Shown here: piece by piece, positions 27,428-36,956 of the stretch
How the letters are laid out: each line of letters begins with the position of its first letter
Numbering within the stretch: position 1 is the first letter of the stretch
Assembly: GCA_037443785.1 (NCBI GenBank)
Contig: JBBINR010000012.1
Coordinates: 32,356 to 96,355 of the forward strand
DNA: 64,000 nt
Direction: 5' to 3'
DNA from: JAQUOA01 sp037443785
GTDB taxonomy: Bacteria; Bacteroidota; Ignavibacteria; UBA10030; UBA8401
The notes under the pieces: generated by a model
Told to the model about the DNA's origin: nothing
Seen by the model: only the letters and a program-made list of their open reading frames with translations
Database searches by the model: none
Program-made: the position numbers and the translations under genes

Positions 27428-27743
27428 CGTATAAAATTCCCATGAGGCTTTGGAGATGATGCGCAATTTTTACTGCTTCCTCCGATGGAATTTGACGAAC
27501 GACTTCTTGCGTATCGGTATTAATAACTTTAATGATCATTTTGTTCGATGTTCGGTCCAGTGAAAAAGATAATTTTGTCCCTGTCGAGCCCATCGTTCTA
27601 TTCAGTTCATCAATCACTTCACGCAGTCTGGTATTTCGTTCTCGTTCAGCCGTCTCCCTTTCAATTTGACCCTGGGAATTCTTTCCTAATCCATTACCGA
27701 TCACTCCGGACTTCGATTCAATATGTTGAATGGCTTCTGCCAT
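27414..27743 (-). CDS. flaG: FlaG family flagellar protein
   Basis: A 109-residue protein. Residues 50-109 match the FlaG domain: LSFSLDRTSNKMIIKVINTD, TQEVVRQIPSEEAVKIAHHL, ending in GILYDATA. FlaG proteins influence filament length in several bacteria and are usually encoded next to fliD. Here the gene lies 27 bases after fliD. The N-terminal 40 residues are polar and likely disordered. Confidence 0.88.
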   Translation of the reverse strand: MAEAIQHIESKSGVIGNGLGKNSQGQIERETAERERNTRLREVIDELNRTMGSTGTKLSFSLDRTSNKMIIKVINTDTQEVVRQIPSEEAVKIAHHLQSLMGILYDATA

Positions 27744-27770
27744 GACTGTAAATTTTTATTTCCCAATTCT

Positions 27771-29210
27771 TTAACCGAAATATCTGTTCATGATGTTTGC
27801 TATGGTATTTTGTTGTGTAACAATTTGCTGATAAACCGCCTGCAATCGAAGAAAATCATCTTGATACTTTGTAACCTGCTTATCAATCCGTTCGTTATAG
27901 CTTTTAATGCGATCTTGATAATAAGTAATCTGACTTCTCGCATTTTTTGTAACCAGGTCAAGCTGCCCGCTGCCGTACGATAACATCGATTTCAAAACGG
28001 TTTGCATTTTGGTCGCTATCCCTTGAGTGGAATTGAACAAATTCGCTACTGCTGAAACTGAACTTAATTTTCCCTGTAATTTGTCGGAATCTTTTAGTGA
28101 CAGCGTTCCGTCCCGTGCCGTATCAATTCCAATATCTGACAACAGCGTTGGATCGCCTGCTGTTACACCGGAAACAACACCCGAAACAATATTTCGGAGG
28201 CTGTATTTTAATCCTACAATCGTCGAATCTCCGGCAAAGATCTGACGGGTATTGGTTGTTGAATCAATACTCGTTTTCTGATTTAAATATGAAATAACGG
28301 CATTATAATTTGTAATAAAACTATTAATCTGACTGGTCATGCTTTCTTTATTTGCCGAAACAGTCAACGTTACTTCCGAATCAGTTAAAGCCTGGGCATT
28401 TTTTAGATCAAGAGTAACTCCTGAAAGAACATCGGTTGCCGAATTTGTTTCCTTTTCAAAATCGATACCGTCCAAAGTGAACTGTGAATTTAACGAAGTC
28501 GTACTCGTATACGAATACCCGGCAGCCGTTGTTGTCGATTTTGTTCGGCCGGAGAGCACTGTTGAATTTAATCCAAGATCATCCAGAAGTGTCCCGGTTA
28601 CGTTGCTGAGTGAGATTGCCTGAGATGATCCGGTCGATTTGCTTACCAACATTATTTTTTTTGTGGTCGATGTATCAGCGACAGCCGACGCGGTAACATC
28701 GATACCGGCATTATTTATCGCCGTTGCAATATTTCCCAGAATAGTTGCATTGGTGTCTCCGTTGTTTATGGTGACGGAGATATCAGTTGTTGTTCCACCA
28801 ATGGTAATACTGAAAGTTTTTACGCCGGCACCTTGTGATGTTGAAATGGCGGTATCCGCGCTTACTATTCTATTGGTTACAACGGTGTCACTTTTGGCAA
28901 CCTGTGAAACTTTTAACAGATGCGAACCTTCCAATGCCGTGGAAGTTGCTGTTGCCGTTACCACTGATTCGTTGCTCGAAGAGACTTTAAATGCATTGAT
29001 CTTTGATTCACTTCCAGTCTTTGCAAGGTCAATGATTGAATTTTGCAGCGTCGTTAACTTCGACTTCAGGTCATTCAGTGCCGTCACTCTTGTCTGCAAA
29101 ATACTTTGTTTCGTTTGCAGTGTATAAACGGGCTTACTGATACTCATGCGGTAGCTGTCAAACAGCGACTGCAGATCAGATGATGTTGAAACTCCCGACA
29201 CACTTGCCAT
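27771..29210 (-). CDS. fliD: Flagellar cap protein FliD (HAP2)
   Basis: A 479-residue protein fitting FliD, which caps the filament and folds incoming flagellin subunits. The N-terminal FliD_N region is seen (SDLQSLFDSYRMSISKPVY, then QTKQSILQTRVTALNDLKSK). The C-terminal FliD_C region ends in the coiled coil DRIKSYNERIDKQVTKYQDD followed by AVYQQIVTQQNTIANIMNRYF. A Ser/Thr-rich central part (about 90-330) should form the exposed head. It lies 13 bases after fliS and is followed by flaG. Length is normal for the family. The Ser/Thr-rich exposed region could also be a glycosylation target. Confidence 0.95.
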   Translation of the reverse strand: MASVSGVSTSSDLQSLFDSYRMSISKPVYTLQTKQSILQTRVTALNDLKSKLTTLQNSIIDLAKTGSESKINAFKVSSSNESVVTATATSTALEGSHLLKVSQVAKSDTVVTNRIVSADTAISTSQGAGVKTFSITIGGTTTDISVTINNGDTNATILGNIATAINNAGIDVTASAVADTSTTKKIMLVSKSTGSSQAISLSNVTGTLLDDLGLNSTVLSGRTKSTTTAAGYSYTSTTSLNSQFTLDGIDFEKETNSATDVLSGVTLDLKNAQALTDSEVTLTVSANKESMTSQINSFITNYNAVISYLNQKTSIDSTTNTRQIFAGDSTIVGLKYSLRNIVSGVVSGVTAGDPTLLSDIGIDTARDGTLSLKDSDKLQGKLSSVSAVANLFNSTQGIATKMQTVLKSMLSYGSGQLDLVTKNARSQITYYQDRIKSYNERIDKQVTKYQDDFLRLQAVYQQIVTQQNTIANIMNRYFG

Positions 29211-29223
29211 AACGACCTACTTT

Positions 29224-29610
29224 CTATTCTTCATGACTATGCTTTGTCAAATGAAATGCTTGGCACCAGGCAGATCGCAATTCTTCTAGTATCCCCGATG
29301 CTTCGGCGTACTGCCCTTTACGCAAGCATTGTTTTGCATAATAATATAAACGGTACAACCCGAGAGAAATTTCCTCGTATTCAAAATTTAATGCGGCAAT
29401 CAATTCATTGATTGCCCGCTTCGCCATCTCACCATCCTGCCGTTTGCAGGCGACAATTCCCACATCATAAATTTTTGCGATCACTTGAACCGGCGTAAGA
29501 TTCAGCGATTCATCTTGCATATATCGAGATGCCGCTTTTGTTTGTTTGGGCATTGTGATACCCACGACCGGTGTCTCTACTTCTGCCTGTGCTTGTTGAT
29601 ATGCATACAT
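29224..29610 (-). CDS. fliS: Flagellin export chaperone FliS
   Basis: A 128-residue helical protein matching FliS. It begins MYAYQQAQAEVETP and carries LTPVQVIAKIYDVGIVACKR, then a run of helices with LYRLYYYAKQCLRKGQYAEA. FliS binds the C-terminus of flagellin in the cytoplasm and prevents early polymerisation. It is the first gene after the flagellin terminator and directly precedes fliD (13 bases). The N-terminal extension of about 25 residues before the first core helix is a little long. Confidence 0.9.
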   Translation of the reverse strand: MYAYQQAQAEVETPVVGITMPKQTKAASRYMQDESLNLTPVQVIAKIYDVGIVACKRQDGEMAKRAINELIAALNFEYEEISLGLYRLYYYAKQCLRKGQYAEASGILEELRSAWCQAFHLTKHSHEE

Positions 29611-29659
29611 GATCTTACCCCGTCTTCCTTTTTCATTAGGTTATTGTTCCTATAGTAAA

Positions 29660-29690
29660 GCGGAAGGCTTCATGGTACGAAGCCTTCCGC
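29660..29690 (-). terminator. Stem-loop terminator after flagellin
   Basis: A perfect 12-base inverted repeat (GCGGAAGGCTTC / GAAGCCTTCCGC) with a 7-base loop starts 15 bases after the flagellin stop. On the minus strand only a short TTTAC follows, so termination may be partial and allow some read-through into fliS. Confidence 0.8.
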
Positions 29691-29705
29691 TCAATGAATT
29701 GTATC

Positions 29706-30530
29706 TTATCGGAAGAGTGATAAGAAGTTCTGCGGAGCCGAGTTGGCTTGCGACAACTGAGCAGTAGCAGTCTGTTGTAAAATCTGAAGCTTCGATGCCA
29801 TGATTTGTTCCTTGGCAACATCCGCATCCAAAATTCTGCTCTTTGCAGCTTCGGTATTGGTAATCGCTGTCGTGAGGTTGGCTTCTTTTGTTTGAAGTCT
29901 GTTCACTGAAGCACCAATCTTTCCGATTTCGGTATTGACTGTGGTCAAACCGGTATCGGCTGTCAAGTTGGCAATGTTTGCCGATGTTACTGAACCAGCC
30001 GCAACGCCAAGAAGAGCGTTTGCACCGGTCGATGCGCTGAACGCAACCGACAACGTTTCGCTCGATCCTTCGCCAACCTGGAAGGTCTTTGAATAGGATG
30101 AAGAAAGAAGAGCAACACCGTTGAATTTCGTTTGGGTGTTGATATCATCAACTTCAGTCATCAACGAGTTGATTTCCGAAGCGATAGCATCTAATTCGTC
30201 TTTTCCTAATGCACCGTTTGCTGCACGCGCTTGTTTCTCTTTAATCGTCACAAGAATGTCAGCAATTGTTTGATATCCGCCCTCTGCAACGCCATAGACG
30301 CTTTGTGCGTCACCGACGTTGTCGACAGCAGAGTTCATTGCACGAACACGGCCTTCCATCTTTTTGGAAATGACGTATCCTGATGCATCGTCTGATGCAG
30401 AGTTAATGCGTTTACCAGTGGATAAACGAAGTTGATGCACACCGAGATCTTTGCTGATCTGATTAAGCGCGGAATACGCTTGATTAGCAGAAATGTTGGT
30501 GTTAATCCGACCGCCTGTTGAGAATGCCAT
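29706..30530 (-). CDS. fliC: Flagellin
   Basis: A 274-residue flagellin. The N-terminal D0/D1 part begins MAFSTGGRINTNISANQAY and carries RLSTGKRINSASDDASGYVI. The C-terminal D1/D0 part ends LQQTATAQLSQANSAPQNFL followed by SLFR. Only about 50 residues lie between, so the exposed D2/D3 domains are essentially missing. I start at the ATG at 30530 because GGAGG lies 5 bases upstream. It has its own sigma-28 promoter (30616-30642) and terminator. Two large glycosyltransferase genes lie immediately upstream, suggesting that the remaining surface Ser/Thr residues are glycosylated (inference). Confidence 0.97.
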   Translation of the reverse strand: MAFSTGGRINTNISANQAYSALNQISKDLGVHQLRLSTGKRINSASDDASGYVISKKMEGRVRAMNSAVDNVGDAQSVYGVAEGGYQTIADILVTIKEKQARAANGALGKDELDAIASEINSLMTEVDDINTQTKFNGVALLSSSYSKTFQVGEGSSETLSVAFSASTGANALLGVAAGSVTSANIANLTADTGLTTVNTEIGKIGASVNRLQTKEANLTTAITNTEAAKSRILDADVAKEQIMASKLQILQQTATAQLSQANSAPQNFLSLFR

Positions 30531-30615
30531 AAATACCTCCATGTATTTAGATGTGTAAAATGTGGGCTTCCTTGCCCGTTATTTGGTGAGACACTTTGTG
30601 TGGTCTACATATATA

Positions 30616-30642
30616 TTATCGGCAGAATATTTAAAATCTTTA
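30616..30642 (-). promoter_or_regulatory. Sigma-28 (FliA) promoter of flagellin
   Basis: On the minus strand the sequence reads TAAAGATT, 11 bases, GCCGATAA. This fits the classical sigma-28 consensus (TAAAGTTT-N11-GCCGATAA) at all but one position, with exact spacing. It lies 86 bases upstream of the flagellin ATG, just inside the gap after the preceding glycosyltransferase gene. It is the clearest promoter in the window. Confidence 0.93.
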
Positions 30643-30649
30643 GTCTTTT

Positions 30650-31903
30650 TTATGAGGAAATTTCAAACGCAACCATTTGTTCTAATTTTGCTTTAATTGA
30701 GCTAAATTTTGCACGTTGTTCGTTCGCCGTTGCCGGTAAATGATCGACCAAATACTTCAATCTGGGATACGCCCCGAGAATATCTTTTTTGGCAAGCGAA
30801 ACCTCTACCCCAACTTTTTCCAATTCAATTGAACGAAGATCCTTTCCTTCCGCTTCATTAATCCATTTTTCTGCTGCTATTAAATCAAAGGATGAAACAG
30901 AATTTTTCGCAAGCATTTCATAACACAACAACGATCTCTCGTCCATTTGATTCGCGGAGATCACCAGATCATGGGCCAATCCGGTAGGCACATTGGAAGC
31001 CATTCTTAACGATTTTATCAGTTGAAGCGATTCCGTAAAATTTCCATTGTGTGCAAGAATTCCGGAAAGAAACCATCGAGCCATCGTTTGGTTTTGAACA
31101 AACTCAAGCGAGCGCCTGCACCATTGTTCCGCTCTATCAATGTTCATTTTGCTTAACTCAACTTCGACTAACAGGTTGCTCGCAGATGCTTTAATGCTCT
31201 TATTCACCTCCGATGATTCGACAACCCGTTCCAGATACCCGCGCGCGCTGTCATACTCTTGAAGAACGACATAAGAATTTCCAATTTGATAACGAGCATA
31301 ATCATCTTCAGCACTCGCAGCAAGCTGCGCTTCAAGAAGCTTAATATTTCGTACACTCTTTTCCCGAACTTTTTCCAAACTCTCGCCATATCCTAAATGG
31401 TGAATGACGATATCGGATTGAGAGACAGATTTTCCCATTCTCTGCAGCGATGGGAGAATCTGTTCATGCACAACTCCTTCAAAAAATATTTTGGGATGAC
31501 GGCGAAATATTCGCGGGTACGCATTCACTTGCTCAACGACTCCGGAGGCAAGATGATGTTGGCCTTGGATAAGCACTGAAACTGCATATCGTTCTTTGGA
31601 TACGATCACCGCATCTATTTTTTCCTTACTCCCTATCTCCAACCGTTCATCGGCATCGATAGACAGTACCCAATCCGTTGTGCACTGACGCACCGATTCG
31701 TTCCGAGCGGCGGAAAAATTTCCGTTCCAGGGAAATTGAAAAATCTTTGCTCCGAATTCTTTGGCGATATCTACCGTTAAATCAGTCGACCCGGTATCGA
31801 CAACAATGATTTCATCGACGCAATTCCGTATCGACTCCAGGCATCCCGCCAGAAAATGCTCTTCATTTTTTACAATTAAGCACGCTGCAATTGTTGGCTT
31901 CAT
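30650..31903 (-). CDS. Family 2 glycosyltransferase with C-terminal TPR-like region
   Basis: A 417-residue protein. Residues 1-230 are a GT2 domain with AACLIVKNEEHFLAGCLESI, IIVVDTGSTDLTVDIA and the metal-binding ADERLE (SIDADE). The rest is helical with TPR-like repeats (YARYQIGNSYVVLQEYDSAR). GT2-TPR proteins of this kind modify peptides or surface proteins, and this gene ends directly upstream of the flagellin promoter. Its ATG overlaps the stop of the 1654-residue glycosyltransferase fusion by four bases (ATGA), so the two are translationally coupled. A protein O-glycosyltransferase acting on flagellin is the working idea; the sugar is unknown. Confidence 0.88.
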   Translation of the reverse strand: MKPTIAACLIVKNEEHFLAGCLESIRNCVDEIIVVDTGSTDLTVDIAKEFGAKIFQFPWNGNFSAARNESVRQCTTDWVLSIDADERLEIGSKEKIDAVIVSKERYAVSVLIQGQHHLASGVVEQVNAYPRIFRRHPKIFFEGVVHEQILPSLQRMGKSVSQSDIVIHHLGYGESLEKVREKSVRNIKLLEAQLAASAEDDYARYQIGNSYVVLQEYDSARGYLERVVESSEVNKSIKASASNLLVEVELSKMNIDRAEQWCRRSLEFVQNQTMARWFLSGILAHNGNFTESLQLIKSLRMASNVPTGLAHDLVISANQMDERSLLCYEMLAKNSVSSFDLIAAEKWINEAEGKDLRSIELEKVGVEVSLAKKDILGAYPRLKYLVDHLPATANEQRAKFSSIKAKLEQMVAFEISS

Positions 31904-34900
31904 GCCGTCACTTCCATTTCAGTTAAACTCGAATGTTCTTCTGCATACCCGAGAACGCGATTGATTTCTTTTAAACGGTTTTTTGATTGAACATTTTCAG
32001 GGTTATTTTTTACCGCCCATTCAAACATTGTTTTGGCTTCTTTGTCATAGTCTGCAAGGTAGAATACTTCGCCAAGTCCTGTGCATGCTTCAGAAGAATT
32101 GGGATTTATTTTCAAGGCATTTTCAAAGCTCGCCTTTGCATTTTCGAGATCCTGCAATGCAAGGTAAGCACACCCTTTTATGACCGATAGTTCATCGCTC
32201 TGATTCTGTTCATCAATTTGTTCAATATGAACAATTACGTCGCTAAATTTCTTATGTTCAAACAGAGCCATAATCTCTCCAACATCCGGCGCAGATGTGT
32301 CGGAATCGATAATCCTTTTTTCAATTCGGTCAAGATATTTTCGCAGTGCAATTGCCTCATCGATTTCCGCAGAAAATATTTTCCTTTCGATATTCTGCTT
32401 TGCCAGCATACGTATATCGACCGGGTGAAAAACAAAATTATCGGTCACGGAATTTGATACTACACGAAGCGAGGCCGTCAATTTTTCAGAAATATCCGAT
32501 GCGGTAAGTTCGTTGAGTGCCGGCTGAAGTGCACGAACAATGATTTCTCGGCTTTCCGGCTTGCATTGTTGAGACAACCATTCATGCAACCGGTCGATTA
32601 ATAGAAACCCGAAATTCAACCGATTGATAATTGACTTGGGGTCGACCGCAACGGCTAATGTTTTCTGGATTGCATTTGTAAGACTATTGTTTTGGGAAAG
32701 ATCCAACCATGGAAATATACGATCAAAAGAATGTGCATTCAGAAACTCGGCGCACGAAACACACGAGTCATAATCTCCCGCTTCTGCAAATGTATTTATT
32801 CCCTGGTCCGGATGAATGCGATACGTACATGTTTTTTCGCTGATAAATTCAAATGGTGAGTGCGCAGAAATTCGAAGCCACATGTCAAAATCTTGGGCAT
32901 TTCGATAGTCGACGTTAAATTTCCCCGCCTCCTCAAATACAGATCGATGGGCACAGATACTGATGCCGTTGATATAATTTGAAAAGAAAAAACTGATTAC
33001 CTGATCTTCTTTTGCGGGCATATAGTGTGCAAAATGCTTATCAAGTTTTATCTTCTGCCCCGTCGCATTATTTAATCCATCATACAACGTATAGAAAAAC
33101 CTTGCATTAGGTTTTTTAGAAAATTCCTTCGCATGGATTTCCAATTTCTTCGGTTCAAAAATATCGTCCGAAGAAAGCCAGCAAATCCAACTCCCTTTTG
33201 CATGGTCTAAAGCCTCATTTAACGCGGTTGAAACGCCTCCATTTTGCTTATGAAACACATGAATCCGTTCGTCAAAAAGAGAAAATCGTTCTACGATATT
33301 TTTTGTGTCATCGGTGGACCCGTCATTCACAATAACGGCTTCCCAATTCGTATATGTTTGGTTGATGAGACTATTCAAGGAATCGTATAAAAATTGCGCT
33401 TGATTGTACGTTGGGACAAGAACCGTAAACAATGGTTCTTGTTTGTCCAATCCTGTCGTGCTGATAATATTCCGTTTTGATGCCGATGATTCTGCTATCA
33501 AGCGATGAATATTTTGTTCCGGAAATTTCCAATTGAGAAAATGGGAATATGATTCGATGAATTTAATCATCGAGCGTTCTTCTGAATATTCTTCGGCCGT
33601 AGAAAGTCCTCCAAGAATTTGTCCGTGTAAATCAATTTTATGATTAAGCACATCATAAATGAGATTCCCGAGTCGATTCATATCACCGTATTTTACAACA
33701 AAGCCATTTCTCCCGTCTGTGCAAAAACTTTCTGCGCCCATATTGTTTGTTGTTATTACCGGAGTTCCACACGCCATCGCTTCCAAAACAGGCAACGAGA
33801 AACCCTCGTACCATGAAGTATTAACAACTAATTCAACACTGTTTACCAGTGCCGCCACTTCTTTTCCGGAAAGCCCTTCGTGATAACGTACGGCATATCC
33901 AGGCATTGCTATTTCTTTTTCCTCTTGTTTGTCAACCCCTCCAAAAACAACATGGAGGGTCAATCCGGGAATTGCAAATTCACTTCGCTGCAGCTCTTCA
34001 AGTGTTTTCGTTAAAAAGATCAACCCTTTCAACGGATCATTGGGATTACCGATAAAGAGCAATGATCCCGGTTTTTTTTTGACAGTGAGATCGGGGAAAT
34101 AGACAGAGCTGTTGATGCCGTTCGGCACATAATAACTCTGGTGACCAAATTTTTGTTCAAAAAAGTCAGCCAAATGTTTTGAGGCAACGATTTTTTTTGC
34201 AGGGAGCGAGTGCAGTGCTGTATAAAAATATTTGTCGGCCCGTAATTCGTCGTAGGTTTTCCCGAGATGGTATCCTTCATAGCCCTGGCAGAATAATGCA
34301 ACTTTGTCTGCCGGATATTTCGTCAACATTTTGGGAACGTCATAAATGCACATGCACACGACGCCATCAAATTTTTCCGCAGGCACTTCATAATGATCTT
34401 TCACGCGGACAAACCTTCCCGGTACTTTTCTCCATGTTGGAGCGGGTGAATCAGAATAGATTGTCACGCTGCACCCCAAACGCTCAAGCCATTCAGCATG
34501 CTGCAGCATTTTTTTTACGCCGCCGCCGATGATATTCGAATACCGCATGACAATGGCTATCTCAAGGCTGTTCCCTTTTTTCTTCACGGACGACTTACCA
34601 GTAGAATTTTCCTTAAGAAAATACGATGGAAGCAATTCATCGGAAAATTTTTTTACTGAGTAACAGTGTTGGCAGGCAACGACGGAGTGAGACGGGTTTG
34701 GTGATAATTCAAACACGGCACCGGACGAAAATTCTTTGTGGCATTGATCGCACACAATATCGACCGTATGACGGATAGAATAATCGACAACGGAAAAATT
34801 CCATCGGGTTATAGAATCCACGCTCAACGGCGGGATATTCCCATTTTGAAAATCCCGTAAATTTTTTCTTACCCGCTCTGAAGAAATCATGCCGAGCAAT

Positions 34901-36864
34901 CCATCAATTTCGGCGGGCAAGTGCCGTAGAACAATCTTTGCGAATGCATACGATGCAATTACCGATTCCGGAAGCTTGGCGATATTTGGCTTTCGCCGGA
35001 ATGAACGAACGTAGGCATCATAATTTCCTTCCTTAAACGTTAGGTCATAAAACTTTTGGAAAGCATTCTCATAAAATTTGTTTGGGGTATCAGAAAGATA
35101 TTTAAATGCATTTTGCGCCATTCCCTTATTGCCAAAGGACAGCTGTTGCGTGCCAAACTCGAACAATCGTTCTGCATACGATACGTCGTTCGTTTTATCG
35201 AAACGCGTGATGTCATGAAAAACCAAGTTTCGCGTGAACGATGATGGTTTCAGCTTCGACACAAGTTTTTCTAGGCCGTTAAACTGCTGAAGATATTGTT
35301 CAAAAAATTTCCCCTGGCTTTTTCTTATTGCAAAAATATCTTTGCCACGCGAAATGATTTTCCTGCGAGATTCTATCGGAAGTGTTTTTAATCCATTCGT
35401 AAACCAGTTCCAGAATGTATTGAACAGAATCGGATGATTGATGTTGCAATTCGGATCCGGAAGCATCGAATAGAACTGCTGGGTGAACAATTCTACTCCT
35501 TCGTCTGATGAAAAATCGATATGCTGATAAAAATCTCTGAACGAATAATTCGATAGGTAATAATCGACCATCCAAAATCCATCGAATCGGCAATCCAGCC
35601 CAAAATCCGTAAATCCCTGGTTCGGATGAATTCTTCGACATGTCAATTTTTGCGGAATGTAACGGAAGGAATACCCCTTCGCCGCAAATCGAAACCACAA
35701 TTCCGTATCCTGTGCATGCTTAAACTGAACATTGAATCCCTCCATCGCTTTCATGATTTCCATCGGAATCATGATTGTGCATCCGTCAATGTAATCGTAT
35801 TTCAAAAACTGAGGGAACTCCAAGCCATCGAGAAATGGTTTTTCGTGAACCAGCGGTGTAATGACATCCTTCGGATCAATGTGATCAAACTCGCCAAATA
35901 CGATTGCCGTATTCGAATCCGATTTTTCAAACACGGCAATTTGAGATTCAAGTTTTGTCGGATAGAAAAGATCGTCGGAAGAAAGCCAGCAAAAATATTT
36001 CCCTTGTGCGTTCTCAATCCCCGCATTGAGTGCCGACGAGATTCCGCCATTTATTTTATGGATGCCGTGAATTCTCGGATCAAGCTTTTCATACCGCTCG
36101 ATGATTTCTTTTGTAGAATCCGTTGAACCGTCGTTAACGACTACAGCTTCCCAAAATGGATACGTTTGAGCAATAATACTATCCAACGTTTTAGGGAGCC
36201 ACTCCGCTTGATTGTAACTCGGAACGACAACGGACACTAATGGGATTTTATCAAAATTCAGATGAAGGGAATTATCGGAGTGTTCTTTTTTTTCTAACAA
36301 AAAAATTCGCGCTAAATCATTGTGCGTTGGAGTGAAATGGAGAATGGAAAAATATTTCCTTAATTTTTTCTCCCACTCTGTGTACGAAAATCGACTGACA
36401 TGCAGTTGCATGCCATCCCATTCATCGTCGTGGTTGGCAACAGAAAAAATAAAATATTTTTTCCCGATAGATGCGAGCGAGTGAAAGACGGTATCCAAAT
36501 CCTGCTCCGGGATATGCTCCAGTACATCCAAACATACCACGACATCAAATGAATTTTCTTGATAATGCCCGGGGATATCCTGGATAAATAGATTCTTGAT
36601 GCGCACATCATTCCGATGAAATTTTTTTATTGCCACAGCGCTCGGCTCAATACCTTCACACGCATACCGTGATTGGATGAGATGAAAAAAACCGCCTTTC
36701 CCTACGCCGGCATCAAAGATAGTTTTCGCAGATTCAATCGCATCAAGATACATTCGCGATACTTTAAATCGCGGTTCTTCCTCATCTGTTTGACCGTATG
36801 TATCAGCATATTTCTCGTAAACCGAATCGTATTTAAATATTTCACTGAGACTGTTATTTTCCAT
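31900..36864 (-). CDS. Giant methyltransferase / GT2 / GT4 / GT2 / TPR fusion protein
   Basis: A 1654-residue cytoplasmic protein. My reading: SAM methyltransferase (about 40-190, DAGVGKGGF at 51-59, VVCLDVLEH); GT2 (208-420, VVNDGSTDS, SSDD at 295-298); a helical region; a zinc-ribbon-like CDQC...CQHC (C705, C708, C731, C734); a GT4-type domain (about 768-1110, GGGVKKM, WYEGFSLPVLEAMACGTPVI); a second GT2 (1145-1350, VNDGSTDDT, SSDD at 1231-1234); and C-terminal TPRs (about 1555-1640). The two GT2 domains are clearly similar over their whole length, evidence of internal duplication. It lies between nucleotide-sugar genes and flagellin. The fusion suggests one protein that builds and methylates a short glycan, possibly on flagellin (inference). 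Confidence 0.92.
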   Translation of the reverse strand: MENNSLSEIFKYDSVYEKYADTYGQTDEEEPRFKVSRMYLDAIESAKTIFDAGVGKGGFFHLIQSRYACEGIEPSAVAIKKFHRNDVRIKNLFIQDIPGHYQENSFDVVVCLDVLEHIPEQDLDTVFHSLASIGKKYFIFSVANHDDEWDGMQLHVSRFSYTEWEKKLRKYFSILHFTPTHNDLARIFLLEKKEHSDNSLHLNFDKIPLVSVVVPSYNQAEWLPKTLDSIIAQTYPFWEAVVVNDGSTDSTKEIIERYEKLDPRIHGIHKINGGISSALNAGIENAQGKYFCWLSSDDLFYPTKLESQIAVFEKSDSNTAIVFGEFDHIDPKDVITPLVHEKPFLDGLEFPQFLKYDYIDGCTIMIPMEIMKAMEGFNVQFKHAQDTELWFRFAAKGYSFRYIPQKLTCRRIHPNQGFTDFGLDCRFDGFWMVDYYLSNYSFRDFYQHIDFSSDEGVELFTQQFYSMLPDPNCNINHPILFNTFWNWFTNGLKTLPIESRRKIISRGKDIFAIRKSQGKFFEQYLQQFNGLEKLVSKLKPSSFTRNLVFHDITRFDKTNDVSYAERLFEFGTQQLSFGNKGMAQNAFKYLSDTPNKFYENAFQKFYDLTFKEGNYDAYVRSFRRKPNIAKLPESVIASYAFAKIVLRHLPAEIDGLLGMISSERVRKNLRDFQNGNIPPLSVDSITRWNFSVVDYSIRHTVDIVCDQCHKEFSSGAVFELSPNPSHSVVACQHCYSVKKFSDELLPSYFLKENSTGKSSVKKKGNSLEIAIVMRYSNIIGGGVKKMLQHAEWLERLGCSVTIYSDSPAPTWRKVPGRFVRVKDHYEVPAEKFDGVVCMCIYDVPKMLTKYPADKVALFCQGYEGYHLGKTYDELRADKYFYTALHSLPAKKIVASKHLADFFEQKFGHQSYYVPNGINSSVYFPDLTVKKKPGSLLFIGNPNDPLKGLIFLTKTLEELQRSEFAIPGLTLHVVFGGVDKQEEKEIAMPGYAVRYHEGLSGKEVAALVNSVELVVNTSWYEGFSLPVLEAMACGTPVITTNNMGAESFCTDGRNGFVVKYGDMNRLGNLIYDVLNHKIDLHGQILGGLSTAEEYSEERSMIKFIESYSHFLNWKFPEQNIHRLIAESSASKRNIISTTGLDKQEPLFTVLVPTYNQAQFLYDSLNSLINQTYTNWEAVIVNDGSTDDTKNIVERFSLFDERIHVFHKQNGGVSTALNEALDHAKGSWICWLSSDDIFEPKKLEIHAKEFSKKPNARFFYTLYDGLNNATGQKIKLDKHFAHYMPAKEDQVISFFFSNYINGISICAHRSVFEEAGKFNVDYRNAQDFDMWLRISAHSPFEFISEKTCTYRIHPDQGINTFAEAGDYDSCVSCAEFLNAHSFDRIFPWLDLSQNNSLTNAIQKTLAVAVDPKSIINRLNFGFLLIDRLHEWLSQQCKPESREIIVRALQPALNELTASDISEKLTASLRVVSNSVTDNFVFHPVDIRMLAKQNIERKIFSAEIDEAIALRKYLDRIEKRIIDSDTSAPDVGEIMALFEHKKFSDVIVHIEQIDEQNQSDELSVIKGCAYLALQDLENAKASFENALKINPNSSEACTGLGEVFYLADYDKEAKTMFEWAVKNNPENVQSKNRLKEINRVLGYAEEHSSLTEMEVTA

Positions 36865-36956
36865 ACGTGTATTGTCTAAATCCGTGAATAATAAAGCGTG
36901 AATCCCTTGGCGAGGAAATTCTCAAATCGCTTCGCGTTTCCATCCAAACGCAGTTA

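Noticed and set aside
28639..29127. A 162-codon plus-strand ORF inside fliD
   Set aside because: It is the antisense shadow of the Ser/Thr/Val-rich central part of FliD, which gives an open, hydrophobic-looking frame without a ribosome-binding site.
35626..36126. A 166-codon plus-strand ORF inside the giant glycosyltransferase gene
   Set aside because: Antisense to the first GT2 domain, whose motifs are fully conserved; Cys/Phe/Arg-rich composition is typical of shadow frames.
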